DNA of 64,000 nucleotides from Streptomyces lateritius (GTDB lineage Bacteria; Actinomycetota; Actinomycetes; Streptomycetales; Streptomycetaceae). The notes beneath the pieces are model-generated. The model did no database searches and was not told the DNA's origin. It saw only the letters and a list, made by a program, of their open reading frames with translations. Below, one piece after another: positions 1-8,342 of the stretch (position 1 is the first letter of the stretch; every line of letters starts with the position of its first letter). The stretch is taken from the NCBI RefSeq assembly GCF_014649715.1, contig NZ_BMTO01000002.1, forward strand, positions 342,336 through 406,335. The letters are read 5' to 3'. The position numbers and the translations under genes were made by a program.

Positions 1-220
1 GGTGGGTGGCGCGGTGCTGGCGGCTGATGGTGTCCCGGTCGGCGGTCGGGGCGTCCAGGTGCTGCTTGAGGAAGTAGGCGCCGCGGGTGGTGGCGAGGCG
101 GTAACCGCGGTTGAGGAGGCCCTGGGTGACGGGTTCGCAGGAGAGCGGCTCCCCGGCGTCCCGGTAGCGGCGCAGGAGAGCGCCGACGGGAGGAGCAAGC
201 GTTTCAGATGAGCGCGGCAC
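1..220 (-). CDS. Phosphotransferase/kinase family protein, N-terminal part (runs off left edge)
   Basis: Reading leftward from a GTG at 218-220, an open frame with very high third-position G+C continues off the window. It encodes about 73 residues. The segment NRGYRLATTRGAYFLKQH resembles the glycine-poor first strands of the nucleotide-binding lobe in the aminoglycoside phosphotransferase / homoserine kinase II (APH) superfamily, where the Lys of FLKQH would be the ATP-contacting lysine. The catalytic lobe lies outside the window, so the substrate cannot be inferred. No strong ribosome binding site precedes the GTG (only a GGGGA touching it), so the start could differ. Recognition rests on one short motif. 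Confidence 0.55.
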   Translation of the reverse strand, partial: MPRSSETLAPPVGALLRRYRDAGEPLSCEPVTQGLLNRGYRLATTRGAYFLKQHLDAPTADRDTISRQHRATH

Positions 221-335
221 TCCCCATATGTTAGATCACGCTACGTGGTGGAGATGTCGCTCCCCGGAGGGGCGGTGGGGGCTCGGTGGCGTGGTCGAGC
301 GCGTGCACGGTCACCCATCACGGTGCGACGCGCGG

Positions 336-519
336 CTACACCGGGGCGAAGGGATCGCCGTCCGGCGCGACGAAGTGCATCGTCCGCATGATCGCCGCCA
401 CCCGCCCGTGCGGCACCCGGTTCAGCGGCTCGATCGCGCGGGCAACGCAGGTGGCGTCGGTCGCGTGGGCCGCCTCGGATCACGCGGCCGGCGCTGCACT
501 CCTCGGCTCGGGTGGACAT
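336..519 (-). pseudogene. Small reading frame apparently broken by a frameshift
   Basis: The last 41 codons before the TAG at 336-338 (ATDATCVARAIEPLNRVP...) have almost exclusively G/C third positions and look like real Streptomyces coding sequence, but the frame is closed upstream by a TGA within a few codons and has no good start. The adjacent frame offers an ATG at 519 (MSTRAEECSAGRVI) that also looks coding and would join the first if one base were gained or lost near 470-480. I read this as a decayed small gene, or a sequencing frameshift, of about 60 codons. I do not recognise the family. The rest of the 220-624 gap shows nothing else. Confidence 0.35.
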
Positions 520-623
520 GGCCGTCCACTCTCGGCCGCCGCCGCCGTGCCGCAGAAGGGCCTGTGGCCCCCGCCCGGCGGGGAAGTGGGCCCCGAATGC
601 CGCCGGCCAGGACGGGGCCGGTG

Positions 624-1283
624 TCAGTGGCGCCCGGCCTGCATCCGGGCCACGTACGCCGCCGCCTGCGAACGCCGCTCCATGCCCAGCTTCGACAGCA
701 GACTGGAGACGTAGTTCTTGATGGTCTTCTCCGCGAGGTGGAGCCGCTCGCCGATGACCCGGTTGGTCAGGCCCTCGCCGATCAGATCCAGGATCTTGCG
801 CTCCTGTTCCGTCAGGCCGGCGAGCCGGTCGTCACCCTTCGGGCTGTTTCCGTCGCGCAGCCGCTCGAGGACGCGCGCGGTGGCGACCGGGTCGAGCAGG
901 GACTTGCCGGCCGCGACGCCCCGCACCGCCGACAGCAGTTCGTTGCCCCGGATGGCCTTGAGGACATATCCGGAGGCCCCGGCCATGATCGCGTCGAAAA
1001 GGGCCTCGTCGTCGGCGTACGAGGTGAGCATCAGGCATTTGATGTCGTCGTTCCGCGACCGCACCTCGCGGCAGACCTCGACCCCGCTTCCGTCCGGCAG
1101 CCGGACGTCGAGCACGGCCACGTCCGGACGGGTCGCAGGGATCCTGACCAGGGCATCCGCCGCTGTTCCGGCCTCGCCGACGACCTCGATGTCGCCCTCC
1201 ACGGAGAGCAGCTCGTGGACGCCTCGCCGGACGACCTCGTGGTCGTCCAGCAGAAATACCCGGATTTTTCCCTCTACGCGCAC
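624..1283 (-). CDS. LuxR/NarL-family DNA-binding response regulator (orphan)
   Basis: 219 residues. A receiver domain (about 8-125) carries the acidic pair DD at 13-14, the phospho-acceptor Asp59 in VLDVRLPDGSG and the conserved Lys109 in YVLKA. A C-terminal LuxR-type helix-turn-helix (about 153-212: LTEQERKILDLIGEGLTN...) follows. It is of the DevR/DosR type, where phosphorylation by a sensor kinase drives dimerisation and DNA binding. No sensor kinase is adjacent, so it is an orphan here. The GTG start was chosen because the receiver domain begins immediately after it. The frame stays open for 47 more codons, but those do not resemble the family. It is divergent from the bkd operon and may read the same intergenic region, which is inference only. 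Confidence 0.88.
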   Translation of the reverse strand: MRVEGKIRVFLLDDHEVVRRGVHELLSVEGDIEVVGEAGTAADALVRIPATRPDVAVLDVRLPDGSGVEVCREVRSRNDDIKCLMLTSYADDEALFDAIMAGASGYVLKAIRGNELLSAVRGVAAGKSLLDPVATARVLERLRDGNSPKGDDRLAGLTEQERKILDLIGEGLTNRVIGERLHLAEKTIKNYVSSLLSKLGMERRSQAAAYVARMQAGRH

Positions 1284-1617
1284 GGGGTCAGTCTCACATA
1301 TTGGCTCTTCCCGTGCCCGGGGGTGCCGGGATAACGTGCCCGTGTTCCGGCGGCCCCACGGCCGTTGCACCGCGCTGACCAGCTGTGTTCCCGCATTTCT
1401 CGATTTACTTGGAAATCCAAGCAAAATCGCAGGTCAAATGGGGTTTCGCAGGAATGCGGCGTACTGGGTAACGTGCCTATGACAGGGCGCTCGCCGGGGC
1501 ACCTGTCACGCCCGACCCCGGCCGAGTCGCACCCACCCCGTGCGCGGGCACGGACAAGGCGAGCCGCACTGGCCTACCCGGCGAACCCGGGGGCCGGACC
1601 GACGGAGGAGCACGCAC
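1284..1617. promoter_or_regulatory. Intergenic region between response regulator and bkd operon
   Basis: This 334-bp gap between divergent genes holds the promoters of both. It is less G+C-rich around 1395-1450 than its surroundings. It contains the perfect short inverted repeat CTTGGAAATCCAAG at 1408-1421 (5-bp arms, 4-bp spacer), a plausible operator. In streptomycetes bkd genes are known to be controlled by Lrp/AsnC-type and other regulators, but assignment of this site to any protein is inference. No small gene is apparent. Confidence 0.4.
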
Positions 1618-2793
1618 GTGACCGTGGAGAGCACTGCCGCGCGCAAGACGACGCGACGCAGCAGCGGCGCCAAGCGCACCGCCAGCGCGAGCGTCAAGAA
1701 GGGGCAGGGCGCCGAGCCCGAGCTCGTTCAGTTGCTGACGCCCGAAGGGGAGCGCGTCCAGCACCCCGATTACGACATCGACCTGAGCGCCGACGAGCTG
1801 CGCGGCCTCTACCGGGACATGGTCCTCACCCGCCGCTTCGACTCCGAGGCCACCGCCCTGCAGCGCCAGGGCGAGCTGGGTCTGTGGGCGTCTCTGCTCG
1901 GCCAGGAGGCCGCGCAGATCGGCTCCGGCCGCGCGCTGCGCGACGACGACTACGTCTTCCCGACCTATCGGGAGCACGGTGTCGCCTGGTGCCGCGGGGT
2001 CGACCCGACCAACCTGCTGGGCATGTTCCGTGGTGTGAACCACGGTGGCTGGGACCCCAACACCAACAATTTCCACCTGTACACGATCGTCATCGGCTCG
2101 CAGACCCTGCACGCCACCGGCTACGCCATGGGCGTCGCCAAGGACGGCGCGGACTCGGCCGTGATCGCGTACTTCGGTGACGGCGCGTCCAGCCAGGGCG
2201 ATGTCGCCGAGTCGTTCACCTTCTCCGCGGTCTACAACGCCCCGGTCGTGTTCTTCTGCCAGAACAACCAGTGGGCGATCTCCGAGCCCACCGAGCGGCA
2301 GACCCGCGTCCCGCTCTACCAGCGCGCGCAGGGTTACGGCTTCCCCGGCGTCCGCGTCGACGGCAACGACGTCCTCGCCTGCCTGGCCGTCACCCGGTCG
2401 GCGCTGGAGCGGGCCCGCCGCGGCGAGGGCCCGACCCTGGTCGAGGCCTTCACGTACCGCATGGGCGCCCACACCACCTCGGACGACCCGACGAAGTACC
2501 GCGCCGACGAGGAGCGCGAGGCCTGGGAGGCGAAGGACCCGATCCTGCGGCTCAAGGCGTACCTGGAGAAGGCCGGCCACGCCGACGCCGCCTTCTTCGA
2601 GGAGCTGGAGACGGAGAGCGAGACGCTCGGCAAGCGCGTCCGCGAGGCCGTCCGTGCCATGCCCGACCCGGACCACATGGCGATCTTCGAGAATGTCTAC
2701 GCCGACGGGCACGCGCTCGTCGACGAGGAGCGCGCGCAGTTCGCCGCCTACCAGGCGTCCTTCGCCGACTCCGGCGCCGAGGAGGGCAAGTAA
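1618..2793 (+). CDS. bkdA: Branched-chain alpha-keto acid dehydrogenase E1 component, alpha subunit
   Basis: 391 residues. It forms the thiamine-diphosphate-dependent E1 decarboxylase with the beta subunit encoded next, oxidatively decarboxylating the keto acids of Val, Leu and Ile to branched acyl-CoA starters for fatty acids and polyketides. The ThDP motif starts at GDGASSQGD and ends at the NN of CQNNQWAISEPT. The N-terminal about 40 residues are Lys/Arg/Ser-rich and probably disordered. The GTG start has a GGAGG about 8 nt upstream. The E1 beta gene begins 3 nt after its stop, followed by E2, so the three form one operon. A pyruvate dehydrogenase E1 alpha is the alternative, but the E1ab-E2 gene order without E3 and the orphan regulator upstream fit bkd. 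Confidence 0.9.
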   Translation: MTVESTAARKTTRRSSGAKRTASASVKKGQGAEPELVQLLTPEGERVQHPDYDIDLSADELRGLYRDMVLTRRFDSEATALQRQGELGLWASLLGQEAAQIGSGRALRDDDYVFPTYREHGVAWCRGVDPTNLLGMFRGVNHGGWDPNTNNFHLYTIVIGSQTLHATGYAMGVAKDGADSAVIAYFGDGASSQGDVAESFTFSAVYNAPVVFFCQNNQWAISEPTERQTRVPLYQRAQGYGFPGVRVDGNDVLACLAVTRSALERARRGEGPTLVEAFTYRMGAHTTSDDPTKYRADEEREAWEAKDPILRLKAYLEKAGHADAAFFEELETESETLGKRVREAVRAMPDPDHMAIFENVYADGHALVDEERAQFAAYQASFADSGAEEGK

Positions 2794-2795
2794 CC

Positions 2796-3776
2796 ATGGC
2801 CGTACAGAAGCTTCCCCTCGCCAAGGCGCTCAACGAGTCGCTCCGCAAGGCCCTGGAGACCGACCCCAAGGTCCTCATCATGGGTGAGGACGTCGGAAAG
2901 CTCGGCGGTGTCTTCCGGGTCACCGACGGGCTGCAGAAGGACTTCGGCGAGGACCGGGTCATCGACACCCCGCTCGCCGAGTCCGGCATCGTCGGCACCG
3001 CGATCGGCCTGGCCCTGCGCGGCTACCGGCCCGTCGTGGAGATCCAGTTCGACGGCTTCGTCTTCCCCGCGTACGACCAGATCGTCACCCAGCTCGCCAA
3101 GATGCACGCCCGCGCGCTCGGCAAGATCAAGCTGCCGGTCGTCGTCCGTATCCCGTACGGCGGCGGCATCGGTGCGGTCGAGCACCACTCCGAGTCCCCC
3201 GAGGCGCTCTTCGCGCACGTCGCGGGCCTCAAGGTCGTCTCGCCCTCCAACTCCTCCGACGCGTACTGGATGCTCCAGCAGGCCATCCAGAGCGACGACC
3301 CGGTCATCTTCTTCGAGCCCAAGCGCCGCTACTGGGACAAGGGCGAGGTGGACACCGAGGCCATCCCCGGCGAGCTGCACAAGGCGCGGGTCACCCGTCA
3401 GGGCACGGACCTCACGCTCGCCGCCTACGGCCCGATGGTGAAGGTCTGCCTGGAGGCCGCCGCGGCCGCCCAGGAGGAGGGCAAGTCGGTGGAGGTCCTG
3501 GACCTGCGCTCGATGTCCCCGATCGACTTCGACGCCATCCAGACCTCGGTCGAGAAGACCCGCCGCCTGGTCGTGGTCCACGAGGCCCCGGTCTTCTACG
3601 GCTCGGGCGCGGAGATCGCCGCCCGGATCACCGAGCGCTGCTTCTACCACCTGGAGGCCCCCGTCCTGCGGGTCGGCGGCTACCACGCGCCGTATCCGCC
3701 GGCGCGCCTGGAGGAGGAGTACCTGCCGGGCCTGGACCGCGTGCTCGACGCCGTCGACCGCTCGCTGGCGTACTGA
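2796..3776 (+). CDS. bkdB: Branched-chain alpha-keto acid dehydrogenase E1 component, beta subunit
   Basis: 326 residues, the usual length for E1 beta. The N-terminal transketolase pyrimidine-binding domain (about 5-180) includes the segment RVIDTPLAESGIVG, and the C-terminal transketolase domain follows (about 195-320, with VVVHEAPVFYGSGAEIA). It supplies half of the ThDP site and contacts the E2 core. The ATG lies 3 nt after the alpha-subunit stop, with GGAGG inside the end of that gene, so the two are probably translationally coupled. Confidence 0.92.
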   Translation: MAVQKLPLAKALNESLRKALETDPKVLIMGEDVGKLGGVFRVTDGLQKDFGEDRVIDTPLAESGIVGTAIGLALRGYRPVVEIQFDGFVFPAYDQIVTQLAKMHARALGKIKLPVVVRIPYGGGIGAVEHHSESPEALFAHVAGLKVVSPSNSSDAYWMLQQAIQSDDPVIFFEPKRRYWDKGEVDTEAIPGELHKARVTRQGTDLTLAAYGPMVKVCLEAAAAAQEEGKSVEVLDLRSMSPIDFDAIQTSVEKTRRLVVVHEAPVFYGSGAEIAARITERCFYHLEAPVLRVGGYHAPYPPARLEEEYLPGLDRVLDAVDRSLAY

Positions 3777-3786
3777 GGAGAGCATC

Positions 3787-5211
3787 GTGACGATCCGCGA
3801 ATTCAAGATGCCCGATGTGGGCGAGGGCCTCACCGAGGCCGAGATCCTCAAGTGGTACGTCCAGCCCGGTGACACGGTCACCGACGGGCAGGTCGTCTGC
3901 GAGGTCGAGACGGCCAAGGCCGCCGTCGAGCTGCCGTGCCCCTTCGACGGCGTGGTCCACGAACTGCGCTTCCCCGAGGGCACGACGGTCGACGTCGGCG
4001 AGGTCATCATCTCCGTGAACGTCGGCGGTGGAGAGCCCGAGGCCGCCGCGCCGGTGCAGGCCCCGGTCGAGACCCCGGCCGCCACCCCTGTCGCCGAGGA
4101 GCCGGCCGAGGCCGAGCCCCAGGGCCGTCAGCCGGTCCTGGTCGGCTACGGCGTGGCCGCGACCTCGACCAAGCGGCGGGCCCGCAAGACCACGGTCGAG
4201 GTCCCGGCCGCCGTCGCACCCGTCTCCGTCGCGCCCGCCCCCGTACCGGAGCAGCTGAACGGGCACGGTTCCGCGGGCGCACGCCCGCTGGCCAAGCCGC
4301 CGGTGCGCAAGCTCGCCAAGGACCTCGGGGTGGACCTGGCGACGGTCACCCCGACCGGACCGGACGGGATCATCACCCGCGAGGACGTCCACGCGGCGGC
4401 CGCCCCGGCCCCCGCGCCGGCCCAGGCGCCCTCGGTCGAGGCTCCCCAGCCCGTGGCCGTACCGGCTCCCGCGCCTGCCGCCGCCGCGTCGGGCGGGGCG
4501 ACGGAGGGGGCGCGCGAGACGCGTGTGCCCATCAAGGGCGTACGCAAGGCCACGGCCGCGGCGATGGTCGGCTCGGCCTTCACCGCGCCGCACGTCACCG
4601 AGTTCGTCACCTTCGACATCACGCGCACGATGAAGCTGGTCGAGGAGCTCAAGGCCGACAAGGACATGGCGGGCCTGCGGGTGAACCCGCTCCTCCTCAT
4701 CGCCAAGGCCGTCCTGGTCGCCGTCCGGCGCAACCCGGAGATCAACGCGGCCTGGGACGAGGCGAACCAGGAGATCGTGGTCAAGCACTACGTCAACCTG
4801 GGCATCGCCGCGGCCACCCCGCGCGGTCTGATCGTGCCGAACATCAAGGACGCGCACGCCCAGACGCTGCCGGAGCTGTCGCGCTCCCTGAGCGAGCTGG
4901 TCGCCACCGCGCGCGACGGGAAGACGACCCCGGCGGCGATGCAGGGCGGAACCCTCACCATCACCAACGTCGGCGTCTTCGGCGTCGACACCGGTACGCC
5001 CATCCTCAACCCGGGCGAGTCCGCGATCCTCGCCGTCGGGGCGATCAAGCTCCAGCCGTGGGTCCACAAGGGCAAGGTGAAGCCGCGTCAGGTGACGACC
5101 CTTGCGCTCTCCTTCGACCACCGGCTGGTCGACGGCGAGCTGGGCTCCAAGTTCCTGGCGGACGTCGCCGCGATCCTGGAGCAGCCGAAGCGCCTCATCA
5201 CCTGGGCGTGA
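3787..5211 (+). CDS. bkdC: Dihydrolipoamide branched-chain acyltransferase (E2)
   Basis: 474 residues. The N-terminal lipoyl domain (about 1-77) has the lipoylated Lys in VETAKAAVELP. An Ala/Pro/Val-rich linker follows (about 80-165), then a peripheral subunit-binding domain that docks E1/E3 (about 167-205, RPLAKPPVRKLAKDLG). A second Ala/Pro linker leads to the acyltransferase core (about 240-474), with the catalytic motif SFDHRLVDG near the C terminus. It transfers the acyl group from E1 to CoA. The GTG has GAGGAG upstream and begins 10 nt after the E1 beta stop. The E3 (lipoamide dehydrogenase) gene is not in the window. Confidence 0.93.
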   Translation: MTIREFKMPDVGEGLTEAEILKWYVQPGDTVTDGQVVCEVETAKAAVELPCPFDGVVHELRFPEGTTVDVGEVIISVNVGGGEPEAAAPVQAPVETPAATPVAEEPAEAEPQGRQPVLVGYGVAATSTKRRARKTTVEVPAAVAPVSVAPAPVPEQLNGHGSAGARPLAKPPVRKLAKDLGVDLATVTPTGPDGIITREDVHAAAAPAPAPAQAPSVEAPQPVAVPAPAPAAAASGGATEGARETRVPIKGVRKATAAAMVGSAFTAPHVTEFVTFDITRTMKLVEELKADKDMAGLRVNPLLLIAKAVLVAVRRNPEINAAWDEANQEIVVKHYVNLGIAAATPRGLIVPNIKDAHAQTLPELSRSLSELVATARDGKTTPAAMQGGTLTITNVGVFGVDTGTPILNPGESAILAVGAIKLQPWVHKGKVKPRQVTTLALSFDHRLVDGELGSKFLADVAAILEQPKRLITWA

Positions 5212-5227
5212 CGACCCGAGAACGAAG

Positions 5228-5265
5228 CGAGGGGCCCGGACACCCGTGGGTGTCCGGGCCCCTCG
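5228..5265 (+). terminator. Strong terminator of bkd operon
   Basis: A perfect inverted repeat with 18-bp arms and a 2-nt centre (arm begins CGAGGGGCCCGGACACCC) starts 16 nt after the bkdC stop. There is no T-run, as is common in Streptomyces. Confidence 0.85.
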
Positions 5266-5345
5266 CCGTAGGTGCCGCGTCGGCAGTGCGTCCGTATGGC
5301 GGACACGGGTGTCTGTTGCACCCCACTTGTATCTAAGCTGTGCGC

Positions 5346-5987
5346 ATGACACCCGCGCCCCCCGCCGCCGACCGCGTCTACATGCACGTCAAGCAGGCGG
5401 TCCTGGACCGCCGGTACGAGGGCGGGACGCTGCTCACCGAGGGTGAACTCGCCCTGGCGGTCGGGGTGTCCCGGACGCCCGTGCGGGAGGCACTGCTCAA
5501 GCTGGAGATGGAAGGGCTGCTCAAGCTCTACCCGAAGAAGGGCGCCCTCGTCCTCGCCGTCTCCGCGCAGGAGATCGCCGATGTGGTCGAGACCCGGCTG
5601 CTCGTCGAGGAGTTCGCCGTCCGCCGGGCCGTACCCGCGCCGCCCGCGCTGATCGCCCGGCTCGAAGAGCTCCTGGAGGAGCAGAAACGCCGGGCCGAGG
5701 CCGGCGACCTCGCCGAGGTCGCCGTCACCGACCGCTGCTTCCACGCCGAGATCGTCAAGCACGCCGGAAACCAGATCCTCGCCCGCCTCTACGACCAGTT
5801 GCGCGACCGTCAGCTGCGGATGGGCGTCGCCGTGATGCAGTCCCAGCCCGACCGCATCGCCAAGAACATCACCGAACACGCCGAGATCCTGGAGCGGATC
5901 CGGGAGGGCGACGTCGAGGGCGCGGCCGCCTGCGTCCGGCTCCACCTCAGCTGGGTCAAGGACCTGGTCAGGGGTGACGAACGGTGA
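5346..5987 (+). CDS. GntR-family (FCD/FadR-type) transcriptional regulator
   Basis: 213 residues. It has an N-terminal winged helix-turn-helix (about 8-75, with TEGELALAVGVSRTPVREAL, the classic GntR signature) and an all-helical FCD ligand-binding domain (about 85-205) with metal-ligand-type residues in FHAEIVKHAGN. Such proteins are usually repressors released by small organic acids. The next gene, an MFS transporter, overlaps it by 4 bp, so the regulator probably governs its own operon and the transporter's substrate may be its inducer. A GTG two codons upstream (5340) is an alternative start. Neither has a clear ribosome binding site, so the message may be nearly leaderless. Confidence 0.88.
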   Translation: MTPAPPAADRVYMHVKQAVLDRRYEGGTLLTEGELALAVGVSRTPVREALLKLEMEGLLKLYPKKGALVLAVSAQEIADVVETRLLVEEFAVRRAVPAPPALIARLEELLEEQKRRAEAGDLAEVAVTDRCFHAEIVKHAGNQILARLYDQLRDRQLRMGVAVMQSQPDRIAKNITEHAEILERIREGDVEGAAACVRLHLSWVKDLVRGDER

Positions 5988-7297
5988 GCGGAAGGGGGTT
6001 CGGATCCGCCGCCGTCCTGCCCGGTGACCCGCCCGGCGGCCGGCGCGCCGCCCTCGTCTGGGGCGTCGGCGTCGCGGTCTACTTCGTCGCCGTCATCTTC
6101 CGTACGTCGCTGGGCGTCGCAGGCCTCGACGCCGCCGACCGCTTCGACGTCAACGCCGCGGCACTCTCCACCTTCTCCATCCTCCAGCTGCTGGTCTACG
6201 CCGGCATGCAGATACCCGTCGGCCTCATGGTCGACCGGCTCGGCACCAAGAAGGTGCTGACCCTCGGCGTCGTGCTCTTCACCGTCGGGCAGCTGGGCTT
6301 CGCGCTCTCCCCCTCCTACGGCACGGCGCTCGCCTCCCGCGCGCTGCTGGGCTGCGGCGACGCGATGACCTTCATCAGCGTGCTGCGGCTCGGCAGCCGC
6401 TGGTTCCCCGCCCGGCGCGGGCCCCTCATCGGCCAGGTCGCCGCGCTCTTCGGCATGGCCGGCAACCTCGTCTCGACCATTTTCGTCGCGCGGGCGCTGC
6501 ACGGCCTGGGCTGGACGGCGACCTTCGTCGGCAGCTCGGTCGCCGGTGTCGTGGTGCTCGCCCTGCTGCTGCTCTTCCTGAAGGACCACCCCGAGGGGCA
6601 CGAGCCCGCCCCCGCGGCGCACGCCGGCGCCGCGTACGTGCGGCGGCAGATCGCCGAGTCCTGGCGGGAGCCCGGCACCCGGCTCGGCATGTGGGTCCAC
6701 TTCACCACCCAGTTCCCCGCGATGGTCTTCCTGCTCCTGTGGGGAATGCCGTTCCTGGTAGAGGCCCAGGGCCTCTCCCGGGGTGTCGCCGGTGAGCTGC
6801 TGACGCTCGTGGTGCTCTCCAACATGGTGGTGGGGCTCGCGTACGGGCAGATCATCGCCCGGCACCACGGTGCGCGTGCCCCGCTGGCCCTCGGCACGGT
6901 GGCGGCGACCGCGCTCCTGTGGGGAACCACCCTCGCCTACCCCGGCGACCGGGCGCCGGTGTGGCTGCTGATCACACTCTGCGCGGTCCTCGGCGCCTGC
7001 GGCCCCGCCTCCATGATCGGCTTCGACTTCGCCCGCCCGGCCAATCCGCCGGAGCGTCAGGGAACCGCCTCGGGAATCGTCAACATGGGCGGTTTCGTGG
7101 CCTCGATGACGACTCTGCTCGCGGTCGGCGTCCTCCTCGACGCGACCGGCGACGACTACCGGATCGCCTTCTCCTCCGTCTTCGTCCTGGAGGCGCTGGG
7201 CATCGTGCAGATCCTGCGCCTGAAGGCACGCACCGCGAAGCGCGAGCGGGACCGGCTGGTCGCGAGCCGGGTGGAGGCCGTGCACGTCCCGGTGTGA
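5984..7297 (+). CDS. MFS transporter
   Basis: 437 residues with about 12 predicted membrane helices. The first begins near residue 25 (ALVWGVGVAVYFVAV). An MFS loop motif appears as GLMVDRLGTKKVLTLG. The GTG start overlaps the stop of the GntR gene in GTGA, implying translational coupling. The C-terminal tail (about 25 residues) is Arg/Lys-rich and cytoplasmic. The substrate is unknown. The FCD regulator next door suggests an organic acid or similar small metabolite, which is inference. Confidence 0.88.
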   Translation: MSGRGFGSAAVLPGDPPGGRRAALVWGVGVAVYFVAVIFRTSLGVAGLDAADRFDVNAAALSTFSILQLLVYAGMQIPVGLMVDRLGTKKVLTLGVVLFTVGQLGFALSPSYGTALASRALLGCGDAMTFISVLRLGSRWFPARRGPLIGQVAALFGMAGNLVSTIFVARALHGLGWTATFVGSSVAGVVVLALLLLFLKDHPEGHEPAPAAHAGAAYVRRQIAESWREPGTRLGMWVHFTTQFPAMVFLLLWGMPFLVEAQGLSRGVAGELLTLVVLSNMVVGLAYGQIIARHHGARAPLALGTVAATALLWGTTLAYPGDRAPVWLLITLCAVLGACGPASMIGFDFARPANPPERQGTASGIVNMGGFVASMTTLLAVGVLLDATGDDYRIAFSSVFVLEALGIVQILRLKARTAKRERDRLVASRVEAVHVPV

Positions 7298-7315
7298 GCC
7301 GGGGGCCGGTGCTCT

Positions 7316-7333
7316 ACCCGGGCTCTTCCGGGT
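7316..7333 (+). terminator. Possible terminator between convergent genes
   Basis: A short hairpin (ACCCGG, 6-nt loop, CCGGGT) lies in the 38-bp gap between the MFS gene and the convergent isomerase-family gene. The stem is only 6 bp, so this is tentative. Confidence 0.35.
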
Positions 7334-7335
7334 CT

Positions 7336-8163
7336 CTACCGGGGCGTGACCGCGAAGTTGTCCAGGATCGCCTGCGCCAGGTCCAGATCGCCCTCGGTCT
7401 TGACCCGGTCGGCCACATCGGCAGGCCGGACCCGGCCGCAGGCCAGCCGGACGTACGTCTCCCAGTCCATCGCCAGCGTCGCCGCGGGTCCCAGCGAGGG
7501 CGCCCCGTCGACCGAACCACGGCCCTCCGCGTCCACCCGCACCGTCCGCAGGAACTCGACCGGACCGTGCACGTCGAAGACGACCGCCGAACCGTTCGGC
7601 GCGCCCGCGTCCTTGGCGACCACCTTCGGCAGCGCTTCGAGCAGCACGTCCCGCGTGACCAGCGCCCCGGGGGAGTCCAGGTTGCCCGGCTGCCGGAGCG
7701 TGGTGCGCAGGTCCTGCTCGTGGACCCAGACGTCGAAGGCGCGCATCCGGTAGGCCAGTTCCAGGGTCTGCTCGGCGCCGAGGGGGGCGCGGATCAGGTG
7801 GTCGGGCTTGCGGTTCTCGTTGCGCAGCTGCCGGGCCCGGCGGATCAGGACGTACTCCAGCTCCGAGGTCATCTCGGGGCCGGTGTGGTGCCGCCGCACA
7901 TCGACCTGCATCTCCATGTAGCGGGCGAAGTCACTGCGTACGTGGTAGAGATCGCGGGGCAGGGAGTGGATGGGGCGCGGGTCGCCGAGCATCTCGCACT
8001 CCATGCCGATCACATGGGACACGATGTCGCGCACCGACCAGCCCGGGCACGGTGTGGCGCGGTTCCATTCGCCTTCCACGAGCGGCTGCACCAGCTCGGC
8101 TATCGCCTCGATGGAGTGGGTCCAGGCGTCGGCGTAGGTCTGAAGGCTGGGATGGACGGTCAC
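7336..8163 (-). CDS. Maleylpyruvate isomerase family mycothiol-dependent protein (DinB-like fold)
   Basis: 275 residues. The N-terminal helical-bundle domain (about 10-165) contains the hallmark TPCPGWSVRDIVSHVIGME, whose His is a metal ligand in the DinB/MDMPI fold. A mixed C-terminal domain (about 175-270) ends LAQAILDNFAVTP. Members of this actinobacterial family use or are thought to use mycothiol, and most have no known substrate. The GTG start has GAGGGG 4-9 nt upstream. It is divergent from the nitrilase-family gene across 180 bp. Confidence 0.82.
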   Translation of the reverse strand: MTVHPSLQTYADAWTHSIEAIAELVQPLVEGEWNRATPCPGWSVRDIVSHVIGMECEMLGDPRPIHSLPRDLYHVRSDFARYMEMQVDVRRHHTGPEMTSELEYVLIRRARQLRNENRKPDHLIRAPLGAEQTLELAYRMRAFDVWVHEQDLRTTLRQPGNLDSPGALVTRDVLLEALPKVVAKDAGAPNGSAVVFDVHGPVEFLRTVRVDAEGRGSVDGAPSLGPAATLAMDWETYVRLACGRVRPADVADRVKTEGDLDLAQAILDNFAVTPR

Positions 8164-8342
8164 GGGACCCCTCGGCGTTTCTGCGGTGCACGGGCTGACG
8201 ATCGAGCGGACAGGCGGGCTGAAGACACGACGGCGTGGGAGGCTCGGACGCTAAGTTACGCTGCCCGAAGGCACCCCGGCAGTGCTTTCGTGTGACGATC
8301 GTAGGCCCGTGTTGACGGCTCGAATGCCAGGACGGTGGTAGT

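Noticed and set aside
1477..2712. A 411-codon minus-strand frame opposite bkdA
   Set aside because: It is the antisense shadow of the E1 alpha gene, with no domain motifs.
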